Translations under genes and position numbers: made by a program
Origin: Caulobacteraceae bacterium
GTDB taxonomy: Bacteria; Pseudomonadota; Alphaproteobacteria; Caulobacterales; Caulobacteraceae
Reading direction: 5' to 3'
NCBI GenBank assembly: GCA_947452665.1
Contig: CANGEH010000095.1
Coordinates: forward strand, 1-7,855
DNA length: 7,855 nt
In this document: in pieces, positions 1 to 7,523 of the stretch
Layout of the letters: every line of letters begins with the position of its first letter
Position numbering within the stretch: the stretch's first letter is position 1
The notes under the pieces: generated by a model
Seen by the model: only the letters and a program-made list of their open reading frames with translations
What the model was told of the DNA's origin: nothing
Database searches by the model: none

Positions 1-1958
1 GCCTGATCAAGCCTGACGTCAAGGCGCATCTGACGGCGGAAAACGCCTATACCAAGGCCATGCTCGCCTCGACCGAAGGCCTGCAGGCCCAGATGTTTGA
101 GGAAATGAAGGGCCGCATCAAGCAGGATGACAGCTCTGTGCCCGCGCCCGACGGCGCATTTGAATACTATTCGCGCTATGAGACCGGCGGCCAACAGCCC
201 ATCTTTGCCCGGCGTTCAAAGGGCAAGGATCAGGGCGAACAGATCCTGCTCAATGCCGATGCCGAAGCCAAGGGCAAGGCCTTCTATAAGATCGGGGATT
301 TGGAGCACAGCCCAGACCACGCCCTTTGCGCCTATTCGGTCGACGTGCAGGGATCAGAAGTTTACCGCATCTATATCAAGGATTTGGCCACGGGTTCGTT
401 ACTGGCCGATCCGGTCCAAAGCGCCAATGGCGATTTCACCTTTTCGCCGGATTCCCAATACCTGTTCTGGACCTATCGCGACGAAAATGGCCGCCCGTCC
501 AAGGTCTATCGCCGCCCGGTGCGCGGCGGTACCAAGGACGATGCCTTGGTCTATGACGAGCCGGATGAGGGCTTTTTCGTATCGGCCGGGGTCTCGTCCT
601 CGCGCCAATTCATCCAGATCAATACCGGCAATCACGAGACCTCCGAGGTCTTGCTGATCCCCGCCGCCACGCCGCTGGCCAAGCCTGTGCCGGTCGAGCC
701 ACGCAGTGAAGGGGTGCAATATGATGTCGAGCACTGGAATGATCGCTTCCTAATCCGCACCAATGCCGATGGGGCGGTGGATTTCAAGATTGTTGAGGCC
801 CCACTGGCCACGCCCGGCCGCGCGCACTGGAAGGATTGGCGCGGCCACAAGCCGGGGCAATTTGTGGTCGGGACCGGAGCCTTTAAGGGCTGGTTTGTCC
901 GCCTAGTGCGCGAGAACGCCAATAACCGGATTATCGTCACCGAGGCTGGGTCCGAGGCTGAGCACACCATTGGCTTTGACGAGGACGCTTTTGCCCTAAG
1001 CCTGTCCGGCGGCTTCGAATACGACACCGCCCAATTGCGCTTTATCTATGAATCCCCCACTACACCAAAACAGTGGTTTGACTATGACTTGGCCAGCCGC
1101 AGCCGGGTCTTGCGCAAGAGCCAGGAAATCCCGTCGGGCCATAACCCCGCCGACTATATCACCCGCCGCCTCTATGCCACGGCCGCCGATGGGGCCCAGG
1201 TGCCGATCACGGTCTTGATGCGCAAGACGACGCCGCTGGATGGCACAGCGCCGCTGCTGCTTTATGGCTACGGCTCCTATGGCCTGCCGATGGAGCCGAA
1301 TTTTTCGATCCGCAACCTGTCCCTGGTCGATCGCGGCTGGATCTGGGCCACGGCGCATGTGCGCGGCGGGTCTGAAAAGGGCTGGAACTGGTTCTTGGAT
1401 GGCCGCGCCGCCAAGAAGAAGAACACCTTTACCGACTTTATCGACTGCGCCGAACACCTCACCGCCAATGGCTATGGCAGCAAGGGCAAGATTGTCGCCT
1501 ATGGCGGCTCGGCGGGCGGCATGTTGATGGGGGCCATCGCCAATATGCGGCCAGAGCTTTGGGCCGGTATTATTGCCGCCGTGCCCTTTGTCGATGTGCT
1601 CAATACGATGAGCGATACCAGCCTGCCCCTGACCCCGCCCGAATGGCCCGAATGGGGCAATCCGATCGAGGACAAGGCCGCCTATGACTATATTGCCAGC
1701 TATAGCCCCTATGACAATGTCAGCGCCAAGCCCTATCCGGCCATACTCGCGACCGGCGGCCTGTCCGACCCGCGCGTGACCTATTGGGAACCGGCCAAAT
1801 GGGTGGCCAAGCTTCGCCCCGCCACCACCAGCGGCAATCCTGTCCTACTTAAGATCAATATGGAGGCAGGGCATGGCGGCGCTTCGGGCCGATTTGATTT
1901 CCTAAAAGAGATCGCGCTCGATTATGCCTTTGCGGTCTGGGCGCTGAACAAGGGCTAG
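1..1958 (+). CDS. ptrB: Oligopeptidase B (S9A serine peptidase), 5'-truncated by the window edge
   Basis: Cytoplasmic serine peptidase that cleaves short peptides, classically after Arg/Lys. The frame is open from base 3 and reads LIKPDVKAHLTAENAYTKA before the ATG at 60, which is family sequence. The true start is therefore upstream, and comparison with the E. coli enzyme (about 686 aa) suggests roughly 28 further residues are missing. Numbered from Met60: an N-terminal beta-propeller spans about 1-360, and a C-terminal alpha/beta-hydrolase domain follows. The triad is visible as Ser484 in GGSAGGM, Asp570 in GLSDPRV and His605 in EAGHGGASGR. These sit 47-48 residues before E. coli Ser532, Asp617 and His652. 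The oxyanion/fold motifs LLLYGYGSYG and HVRGGSEKGW are intact. In the S1 segment PPEWPEWGNP, Glu528 matches enterobacterial Glu576, but Pro530 lies where Glu578 would be. No signal peptide can be judged because the N-terminus is absent. It converges on the formate dehydrogenase operon and looks functionally unrelated to it. Confidence 0.95.
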   Translation, partial: LIKPDVKAHLTAENAYTKAMLASTEGLQAQMFEEMKGRIKQDDSSVPAPDGAFEYYSRYETGGQQPIFARRSKGKDQGEQILLNADAEAKGKAFYKIGDLEHSPDHALCAYSVDVQGSEVYRIYIKDLATGSLLADPVQSANGDFTFSPDSQYLFWTYRDENGRPSKVYRRPVRGGTKDDALVYDEPDEGFFVSAGVSSSRQFIQINTGNHETSEVLLIPAATPLAKPVPVEPRSEGVQYDVEHWNDRFLIRTNADGAVDFKIVEAPLATPGRAHWKDWRGHKPGQFVVGTGAFKGWFVRLVRENANNRIIVTEAGSEAEHTIGFDEDAFALSLSGGFEYDTAQLRFIYESPTTPKQWFDYDLASRSRVLRKSQEIPSGHNPADYITRRLYATAADGAQVPITVLMRKTTPLDGTAPLLLYGYGSYGLPMEPNFSIRNLSLVDRGWIWATAHVRGGSEKGWNWFLDGRAAKKKNTFTDFIDCAEHLTANGYGSKGKIVAYGGSAGGMLMGAIANMRPELWAGIIAAVPFVDVLNTMSDTSLPLTPPEWPEWGNPIEDKAAYDYIASYSPYDNVSAKPYPAILATGGLSDPRVTYWEPAKWVAKLRPATTSGNPVLLKINMEAGHGGASGRFDFLKEIALDYAFAVWALNKG

Positions 1959-1969
1959 ACGAGGGACTG

Positions 1970-2015
1970 ACCCCCTACCCTTAGCTATCGCCGGTACTTC
2001 CCCCTAAGGGGGAAG
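1970..2015 (-). repeat. Degenerate copy of a palindromic intergenic repeat
   Basis: Read on the minus strand, this unit begins with a perfect 8-bp stem around a 3-base loop (CTTCCCCC/GGGGGAAG, plus-strand arms 1997-2004 and 2008-2015). A TACCGGCGATAGC-like stretch and then a G-run follow. This is the same order of parts as the unit at 2033-2076 but in reverse orientation, with a decayed inner stem. It is probably a diverged member of the same family. The family assignment is inferred from this window alone. Confidence 0.55.
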
Positions 2016-2020
2016 ATTTA
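1997..2020 (+). terminator. Possible terminator of the oligopeptidase gene
   Basis: A perfect 8-bp GC-rich stem with a TAA loop starts 39 bases after the stop codon and is followed by ATTTA. The stem is strong but the T-tract is short, so Rho-independent termination is plausible rather than clear. On the minus strand the second hairpin (2033-2051) lies 37 bases past the fdsD stop and could serve that operon in the same way, though its downstream T-content is also weak. Confidence 0.4.
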
Positions 2021-2032
2021 GTGCATATCAAT

Positions 2033-2076
2033 CCTCCCCCTCAGGGGGAGGGGGACCGCGAAGCGGTGGAGGGGGG
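2033..2076 (+). repeat. Palindromic GC-rich intergenic repeat (REP-like)
   Basis: Two hairpins lie in tandem. An 8-bp perfect stem with a 3-base loop (arms CCTCCCCC 2033-2040 and GGGGGAGG 2044-2051) is followed by a 5-bp stem ACCGC-GAA-GCGGT (2055-2067), and then a GGAGGGGGG tail. Short C-run/G-run palindromes joined to a GC-rich mini-hairpin are a recurrent intergenic repeat style in alphaproteobacteria. Copy number in this genome cannot be judged from one window. Confidence 0.65.
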
Positions 2077-2087
2077 CTTAACTTCCC

Positions 2088-2294
2088 TTACTTCAACAAC
2101 CCCAAAGCCGCGCGCGACACGGGCTCAAGGCCCTCGCCGCCCGCGGCCAGATGCGCCAGGATTTCGCGGCGCATACGCGGGTCCCAAAATAGTTTTAGAT
2201 GCTCTGCCGTCGCCGCGATCGCCTTGGCCTCACCGTGGACGGCGAAATTATGCGTAATTTGGTTGACCATATAGACCAGCTTATCGATCTGCAT
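2088..2294 (-). CDS. fdsD: NAD-dependent formate dehydrogenase delta subunit FdsD
   Basis: Small 68-aa protein of the FdsD family (usual length about 70 aa), the last gene of fds operons. It carries the family signature FWDPRMR at residues 36-42, preceded by a helical N-terminus starting MQIDKLVYMVNQI and followed by the conserved AGGEGLEP at 51-58. It has no cysteines, so it binds no Fe-S cluster. From Rhodobacter work on this family, the subunit is required for active enzyme and is thought to help assemble or stabilise the complex; its exact role is not well defined. The start overlaps the end of fdhD by 14 bp and is preceded by an AAAGG ribosome-binding site at 8-base spacing, which supports this ATG. 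Identification rests on the motif and the operon position together. Confidence 0.92.
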   Translation of the reverse strand: MQIDKLVYMVNQITHNFAVHGEAKAIAATAEHLKLFWDPRMRREILAHLAAGGEGLEPVSRAALGLLK

Positions 2295-3111
2295 GGTTCT
2301 TGCCTTTCGTCATCAGGACCCGGCCTGGGTGGGTAAAAACTTCAAGCCCGTCGGCGCGGACAATACCCGCGAGCGTCATGCCAGCGGCCTCAGCGGTGCG
2401 GATCGCCAGAGCGGTCGGGGCCGAAACAGCCGCCAAGAGGCCCGTGCCCATGGCGGCGGCCTTTTGTACCAGTTCCACCGACAGGCGGCTGGTCATAAGA
2501 ACAGCGCCGTCCCTCGCAGACAGTCCCTGACGGGCCAAGGCCCCGGCCAACTTGTCCAGCGCATTATGGCGACCGACATCCTCGCGCACCAGAACCACGC
2601 CTTGGCCTGGAAGATAAAACCCTGCTGCGTGAACGCCGTGGGTAAGTTGGTTAAGCGACTGCTTGTCACTCATGGCCTGCATAGCCGCCATCACGTCCGA
2701 CGCCGCGATCTGGACATCCGACTGAACTGGCGCAATACCGGGCAAGGCATCAGCAAGGCTCTCGATGCCGCATAGGCCGCAGCCGGTGGGTCCCGCCCGG
2801 TGGCGTCGTCGCGCAACCAGCTTGTCTCCCAACCCCGGCGTCAGCCAAAGCCGCAGCTCAATGCCAAGCTCACCTGGCGCGATCTCAAGCCGCTGCACAT
2901 CACTGATCTGACCGATCAGGCCCTCGTTCAATGAAAAGCCATAGGCCATGTCTTCCAGATCAGCGGGCGTGGCCATCATCACCGCTTCAGAGCCGCCGTC
3001 ATAGACAAAGGCAATGGCGGTTTCTTCTGGTACCTGGCGCACGCCTTCGCCGGGCGCGCGGCCGCCCACCGCCTGACGCGGCACCGATACCGAAGGCTGC
3101 CCTATGATCAT
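2281..3111 (-). CDS. fdhD: Formate dehydrogenase accessory sulfurtransferase FdhD (FdsC)
   Basis: 276-aa cytoplasmic chaperone that passes sulfur from a cysteine desulfurase to the bis-MGD molybdenum cofactor and helps load the mature cofactor into the formate dehydrogenase catalytic subunit. The signature loop is GPTGCGLCGIES, with Cys111 and Cys114 matching the E. coli FdhD pair Cys121/Cys124. Other family blocks are YGFSLNEGLI (58-67), VREDVGRHNALDKL in the second half, and a C-terminal stretch with SRLSVELVQKAA and SAPTALAI. Length is normal. In Rhodobacter capsulatus the homologue in the same operon slot is called FdsC. Its ATG overlaps the fdsA stop (ATGA, 3111-3108), and no well-spaced Shine-Dalgarno is evident, so translation probably depends on coupling to fdsA. 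This keeps the cofactor chaperone in step with its only client in the window. Confidence 0.95.
   Translation of the reverse strand: MIIGQPSVSVPRQAVGGRAPGEGVRQVPEETAIAFVYDGGSEAVMMATPADLEDMAYGFSLNEGLIGQISDVQRLEIAPGELGIELRLWLTPGLGDKLVARRRHRAGPTGCGLCGIESLADALPGIAPVQSDVQIAASDVMAAMQAMSDKQSLNQLTHGVHAAGFYLPGQGVVLVREDVGRHNALDKLAGALARQGLSARDGAVLMTSRLSVELVQKAAAMGTGLLAAVSAPTALAIRTAEAAGMTLAGIVRADGLEVFTHPGRVLMTKGKNHADR
2303..2307 (-). promoter_or_regulatory. Ribosome-binding site of fdsD
   Basis: On the minus strand an AAAGG lies 8 bases before the ATG at 2294-2292, inside the 3' end of fdhD. It supports the overlapping start chosen for fdsD. Confidence 0.6.
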
Positions 3112-5969
3112 TCCGCCGCCGTGGCGGCTCCCGCCGGCAGGATACGGCGGCTTTGCTTAGCCTGAACCTCATAGGCTTCTTGCCAGTCCGACGGACCATT
3201 AGAGGCAGAGATCTGTACCGCCGTGACCTTGTATTCGGGGCAATTGGTCGCCCAGTCGGAAAAGTCGGTCGTGATGACATTGGCCTGGGTCGAGGGGTGG
3301 TGGAAGGTCGTATAGACCACACCCGGCGCGACCCGATCCGTGATCAGGCAGCGCAGGCTGGTCTCGCCCGCCCGGCTGGCCAGACGGACAAAATCGCCGT
3401 CCTTCAGCCCCCGCGTCTCGGCATCAAACGGGTGGATCTCGAGTAAGTCTTCCTTGTGCCAGGCGACATTCTCAGTCCGCCTTGTCTGGGCCCCGACATT
3501 GTATTGCGACAGGACCCGGCCCGTGGTGAGCAAAAGCGGGAAACGCGCCCCCGTCCGCTCATCGGTCGGAACATAATCGGTCAGGACAAACAGGCCCTTG
3601 CCGCGCGCAAACCCGTCCAGATGCATGACGGGCGTGCCCTGCGGCGCCGCCGCATTACACGGCCACTGGACTGAACCTTCCGCCTCCAGCACATCATAGG
3701 ACACGCCTGCAAAGGACGGGGTGGTGGCCGCGATCTCGTCCATGATCTGGCTAGGATGGCTATAGGTCATGGGATAGCCCAGGGCATTGGACAAGAGCTG
3801 GGTGATTTCCCAGTCGGCATAACCATTTTTCGGTGTCATGACCTTGCGCACGCGCTGAATGCGCCGTTCGGCATTGGTAAAGGTGCCGTCTTTTTCCAAG
3901 AAGGTTGAGCCGGGCAGGAAGACATGGGCGTAATTGGCGGTCTCGTTCAGGAACAGGTCCTGCACCACCACACAGTCCATGGCCGCTAGGCCCGCCGCAA
4001 CATGATGGGTGTCGGGATCGGACTGCAAAATGTCCTCGCCCTGGATATAGAGGCCGCGGAAACTGCCGTCCTGGGCCGCGTCCAGCATATTGGGGATGCG
4101 CAGGCCCGGCTCTTTTTCCAGCGATACGCCCCACAGGCCTTCAAACAATTCGCGTGCCGCATCGTCCGAGACATGACGATAACCGGCAAATTCATGCGGG
4201 AAGGAGCCCATATCGCAGGCGCCTTGAACATTATTCTGACCGCGCAGCGGATTGACCCCAACCCCCTCGCGGCCAAGATTGCCGGTGACCATGGCCAGAT
4301 TGGCAATCGCCATCACCGTCGTCGTGCCCTGGCTGTGTTCGGTCACACCCAGCCCATAATAGATGGCGCCATTACCACCGGTGGCATAGAGCCGGGCGGC
4401 CTGGCGCAGATCATCGGCGGGCACGCCGGTATAAAGCTCGCTCTGTTCCGGGCCATGGCGTGGATCGGCGACAAAACTGGCCCAGGCCTCATAGGCGCTC
4501 CAGTCGCAGCGGTCGCGGATAAAGGCCTCATTGGCCAGGCCCTCGGTCACAATCACATGCGCCATGGCGGTTAGGACCGCGACATTAGTGCCCGGCTTGA
4601 GCGGCAGATGGTGGGCCGCTTCAATATGCGGTGAACGGACAATATCGGTGCGGCGCGGATCAACCACGATCAGCTTGGCCCCCTGGCGCAGACGCTTTTT
4701 CATGCGCGAGGCAAAGACCGGGTGACCATCGGTTGGATTGGCCCCGATCAGCAAGATCACATCCGTATGCTCGACCGAGTCAAAATCCTGGGTCCCGGCC
4801 GAGGTACCAAAAGTGGTCTTAAGCCCATAGCCGGTTGGCGAATGACAGACCCGCGCGCAGGTATCGACATTATTATTGCCAAACCCAGCCCGGACCAGTT
4901 TTTGCACCAAAAACGTCTCTTCATTGGTGCAGCGCGAAGAGGTAATGCCGCCAACCGCATCCTTGCCGTAATCGGCTTGAATCTTTTTAAATGCCGAAGC
5001 GGTATAGGCAATCGCCTCGTCCCAGCTAACCTCGCGCCAGGGATCAGTGATCTTTTCACGGATCATGGGATTGAGAATGCGCTCGCGGTGGCTAGCATAG
5101 CCAAAGGCGAACCGGCCCTTGACGCAGGAATGGCCGCGATTGGCCTTGCCATCCTTATAGGGCACCATGCGCACAACGTCTTCGCCGCGCATCTCGGCCT
5201 TGAAGCTGCAACCGACGCCGCAATAGGCGCAGGTGGTGATCAAGGAATGCTCGGGCTGGCCGATCTCGATCACCGATTTTTCGCTCAAGGTCGCAGTTGG
5301 GCAGGCCTGGACACAGGCGCCGCACGATACGCATTCGGAGTCCATAAAGGCCTCGTCCATGCCCGCCGCCACCTTGGACTCAAAGCCGCGGCCCTGAATG
5401 GTCAGGGCAAATGTGCCCTGGACCTCGTCACAGGCCCTAACGCAGCGCGAACAGGCAATGCATTTGGATGGGTCAAAGGTGAAATAGGGATTGGAGGCAT
5501 CGGCCTCGGCGCACAAATGGTTCTCGCCCTCATAACCATAGCGCACATCGCGCAGGCCAACCTCGCCCGCTGTGTCCTGCAATTCGCAGTCGCCATTGGC
5601 CGCGCAGGTCAAACAATCGAGCGGATGGTCGGAAATATAAAGCTCCATCACCCCCTTGCGCAGGGTACGCAAGAGCGGGGTCTGGGTCTTGACCACCATG
5701 CCCGGCGTCACGGGCGTGGTGCAGGAGGCGGGCGTGCCATTACGGCCCTCAATCTCGACCAGGCACATGCGGCAAGACCCAAAGGCCTCGAGACTATCGG
5801 TGGCGCACAGCTTGGGCACCCGAACGCCCAGATCCATGGCCGCGCGCATGACCGATGTACCCTCGGGCACGGTCACTTCAAACCCATCAATGGTCAGGCT
5901 GACCTCAAGTTTGGATTTTGAGGCCGGGGTGCCGTAATCGGTTTCCTTGATCAGGTGCATGGTGGTCAT
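3108..5969 (-). CDS. fdsA: NAD-dependent formate dehydrogenase catalytic alpha subunit FdsA (Mo/Fe-S)
   Basis: 953-aa molybdoenzyme subunit oxidising formate to CO2. Domains in order: NuoG-like [2Fe-2S] ferredoxin domain (about 20-100; Cys55, Cys66, Cys69, Cys83); His-ligated [4Fe-4S] (His115, Cys119, Cys122, Cys128); two ferredoxin-type [4Fe-4S] sites (Cys170/173/176/180 and Cys213/216/219/223); the [4Fe-4S] next to the molybdenum (Cys247, Cys250, Cys254, Cys282); then the molybdopterin oxidoreductase and dinucleotide-binding domains to the C-terminus. The Mo ligand is Cys375 in CARVCHSPTG, followed by His376. Arg576 lies in NPLRGQNNVQGACDMG. All three are 11 residues before R. capsulatus Cys386, His387 and Arg587, so the active site is complete and the enzyme is a cysteine, not selenocysteine, type. 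There is no twin-arginine signal, so it is cytoplasmic. Only 3 bases separate it from fdsB. Met4 (codon at 5960) is an alternative start, since an AGGA lies 1 base before Met1 but 10 before Met4. Confidence 0.97.
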   Translation of the reverse strand: MTTMHLIKETDYGTPASKSKLEVSLTIDGFEVTVPEGTSVMRAAMDLGVRVPKLCATDSLEAFGSCRMCLVEIEGRNGTPASCTTPVTPGMVVKTQTPLLRTLRKGVMELYISDHPLDCLTCAANGDCELQDTAGEVGLRDVRYGYEGENHLCAEADASNPYFTFDPSKCIACSRCVRACDEVQGTFALTIQGRGFESKVAAGMDEAFMDSECVSCGACVQACPTATLSEKSVIEIGQPEHSLITTCAYCGVGCSFKAEMRGEDVVRMVPYKDGKANRGHSCVKGRFAFGYASHRERILNPMIREKITDPWREVSWDEAIAYTASAFKKIQADYGKDAVGGITSSRCTNEETFLVQKLVRAGFGNNNVDTCARVCHSPTGYGLKTTFGTSAGTQDFDSVEHTDVILLIGANPTDGHPVFASRMKKRLRQGAKLIVVDPRRTDIVRSPHIEAAHHLPLKPGTNVAVLTAMAHVIVTEGLANEAFIRDRCDWSAYEAWASFVADPRHGPEQSELYTGVPADDLRQAARLYATGGNGAIYYGLGVTEHSQGTTTVMAIANLAMVTGNLGREGVGVNPLRGQNNVQGACDMGSFPHEFAGYRHVSDDAARELFEGLWGVSLEKEPGLRIPNMLDAAQDGSFRGLYIQGEDILQSDPDTHHVAAGLAAMDCVVVQDLFLNETANYAHVFLPGSTFLEKDGTFTNAERRIQRVRKVMTPKNGYADWEITQLLSNALGYPMTYSHPSQIMDEIAATTPSFAGVSYDVLEAEGSVQWPCNAAAPQGTPVMHLDGFARGKGLFVLTDYVPTDERTGARFPLLLTTGRVLSQYNVGAQTRRTENVAWHKEDLLEIHPFDAETRGLKDGDFVRLASRAGETSLRCLITDRVAPGVVYTTFHHPSTQANVITTDFSDWATNCPEYKVTAVQISASNGPSDWQEAYEVQAKQSRRILPAGAATAAE

Positions 5970-5972
5970 GTC

Positions 5973-7523
5973 CTATTCCGCAGCCGCGCTTGCTGGATCT
6001 GGCGCAGGGATAAAGTCTAGCGGAAAATGCTTAACAGCGCTCATCACAGGATAGGGCGTAAACCCGCCCAGCGCACAGAGCGAGCCGTATTTCAGGGTCT
6101 GACACAGGTCTTCGAGTAGGACCATATTAGCCTGCGGCCTATCGCCCGCCATAATCTTGTCCAGCACCTCAACCCCGCGGGTCGAGCCGATCCGGCAGGG
6201 CGTACACTTGCCGCAGCTTTCAATGGCGCAAAATTCCATGGCAAACCGCGCCTGGGCACCCATCTGGACCGTGTCGTCAAACACAACAATGCCGCCATGA
6301 CCGATCAGGCCGTCACGGGCGGTAAAGGCCTCATAATCATAGGGCGTGTCAAACAGGCTGGGCGGGAAATAGGCTCCCAAGGGCCCGCCGCACTGCACCG
6401 CCTTGACCGGGCGACCAGAGGCGGTGCCGCCAGCAACCGTCTCGATAATTTCGCCGAGCGTAATGCCAAAGGCGGCCTCAAACAGACCCGTATGCTTGGC
6501 ATTGCCCGCAATCTGGATCGGCATGGTGCCGCGCGACCGGCCAAGGCCAAAATCGGCATAGGCCTTGGCCCCCTTGGCCAGGATGACCGGCACGCTGGCC
6601 AGCGACACCAGATTATTGATCACGGTCGGCTGGCCAAACAGGCCCTTATGCGCGGGCAAGGGCGGCTTGGCCCGCACCATGCCGCGCTTGCCTTCTAGGC
6701 TTTCAAGCAGGGCCGTTTCCTCGCCGCAGACATAGGCCCCGGCCCCGACGCGCAATTCCAGATCAAAGGCCTGGCCTGAACCAAGCACGCTAGCCCCAAT
6801 CAGACCCGCCGCCCGCGCCGTCTCGATCGCGGCGGCAAAGGTGATATTGGCATGTGGGTATTCAGAGCGCGAATAGACAAAGCCCTTGTCCGCGCCCACG
6901 GCCAGACCCGCAATAATCATGCCCTCGATCAGGCAGAACGGGTCGCCCTCCAGGATCATACGGTCGGCAAAGGTGCCGCTATCGCCCTCATCGGCATTAC
7001 AGACAATGTATTTACGATTCCCCTTGGCCTCGGCCACGGTCTTCCACTTAATACCGGTGGGAAAGCCCGCCCCGCCCCGGCCGCGCAGACCCGACGCCGT
7101 GACTTCTGCCACCACCTCTGGTGCACTCATGGCCAAGGCCCGGTTCAGCCCCTCCAGCCCGCCATGGGCGCGGTAATCCTCAAGCGATAAGGGATCAACA
7201 ATGCCGCAGCGCGCAAAGGTCAGGCGGGTCTGGCGCACCATAAAGGGATGGTCTTCTGGCCTGCCAATGCGCAGGGCATGCGCGCCGCCGCTCAATAGGC
7301 CAGCGGCCAATAGGCCTGCCACATCGCCCGCTGTCACCGGGCCATAGCCAATCCGCCCCCCAGGCGTCTCGACCTCAATCATGGGTTCCAGCCAGGCCAT
7401 GCCGCGCGAGCCAGTGCGGATGATCTGGACATCGGGTCCGGCCTGGGCCACCAAGGCGGCGGCCACCGCGTCGGCCCCGACCGCCAGGGCCGAAACATCT
7501 TTGGGCACAAAAAGCCGGATCAT
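5973..7523 (-). CDS. fdsB: NAD-dependent formate dehydrogenase beta subunit FdsB (NuoF-like, FMN/NAD)
   Basis: 516-aa diaphorase subunit that takes electrons from FdsA and reduces NAD+ through FMN; homologous to NuoF of complex I. Residues 1-100 form the N-terminal extension found in FdsB proteins. They contain no cysteine, so no cluster is bound there. The NuoF core begins near 100. It has the glycine-rich nucleotide motif GLRGRGGAGFPTGIKW (145-160), the FMN-site motif CNADEGDSGTFADR (175-188), GAYVCGEETALLESLEGKRG (262-281), and the [4Fe-4S] ligands Cys437, Cys440, Cys443 in ESCGKCTPCR with Cys483 downstream. Length fits FdsB (about 500-520 aa). The start is well supported: it overlaps the fdsG stop as ATGA and has AGGAG at 8-base spacing. 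The C-terminus ends in an Ala/Pro-rich tail (PAPDPASAAAE), probably disordered. It could be confused with NuoF or HoxF, but the FdsA neighbour settles the assignment. Confidence 0.96.
   Translation of the reverse strand: MIRLFVPKDVSALAVGADAVAAALVAQAGPDVQIIRTGSRGMAWLEPMIEVETPGGRIGYGPVTAGDVAGLLAAGLLSGGAHALRIGRPEDHPFMVRQTRLTFARCGIVDPLSLEDYRAHGGLEGLNRALAMSAPEVVAEVTASGLRGRGGAGFPTGIKWKTVAEAKGNRKYIVCNADEGDSGTFADRMILEGDPFCLIEGMIIAGLAVGADKGFVYSRSEYPHANITFAAAIETARAAGLIGASVLGSGQAFDLELRVGAGAYVCGEETALLESLEGKRGMVRAKPPLPAHKGLFGQPTVINNLVSLASVPVILAKGAKAYADFGLGRSRGTMPIQIAGNAKHTGLFEAAFGITLGEIIETVAGGTASGRPVKAVQCGGPLGAYFPPSLFDTPYDYEAFTARDGLIGHGGIVVFDDTVQMGAQARFAMEFCAIESCGKCTPCRIGSTRGVEVLDKIMAGDRPQANMVLLEDLCQTLKYGSLCALGGFTPYPVMSAVKHFPLDFIPAPDPASAAAE

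Larger units (their letters stand above)
1959..2087. other. Intergenic region between convergent genes
   Basis: This 129-bp gap separates the stop of the oligopeptidase gene (TAG, 1956-1958) from the stop of fdsD (TAA on the minus strand, 2090-2088). Most of it is taken up by two GC-rich palindromic units in opposite orientation. No promoter is expected here because both flanking genes end in it, and I see no convincing small gene. The reading frame that crosses it from 2021 is a by-product of the repeat. Confidence 0.85.

Noticed and set aside
60..1958. ATG at 60 as the true start of the oligopeptidase gene
   Set aside because: The frame is open and encodes conserved family sequence upstream of it to the window edge, and the catalytic residues are 47-48 positions short of E. 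coli numbering. The gene is truncated by the window.
2021..2257. A 78-codon open frame on the plus strand beginning in the intergenic gap
   Set aside because: Its first part, PPPQGEGDREAVEGG, is just the palindromic repeat translated, a common annotation artefact, and the rest is antisense to fdsD.
4842..4850. Selenocysteine at the FdsA active site
   Set aside because: The Mo-ligand codon encodes cysteine (Cys375 in CARVCHSPTG), and no in-frame TGA interrupts the gene.
4722..5921. A 399-codon open frame on the plus strand opposite fdsA
   Set aside because: It lies wholly antisense to well-conserved fdsA coding sequence. Long antisense frames are common opposite GC-rich genes. The translation is low-complexity in style (many Gly, Ala, His, Ile) with no recognisable domain.
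5973..7523. Interpretation of fdsG/fdsB as complex I nuoE/nuoF
   Set aside because: They are followed directly by a formate dehydrogenase alpha subunit, fdhD and fdsD, and no other nuo genes are present. FdsB also has the longer N-terminal extension of the formate dehydrogenase type.
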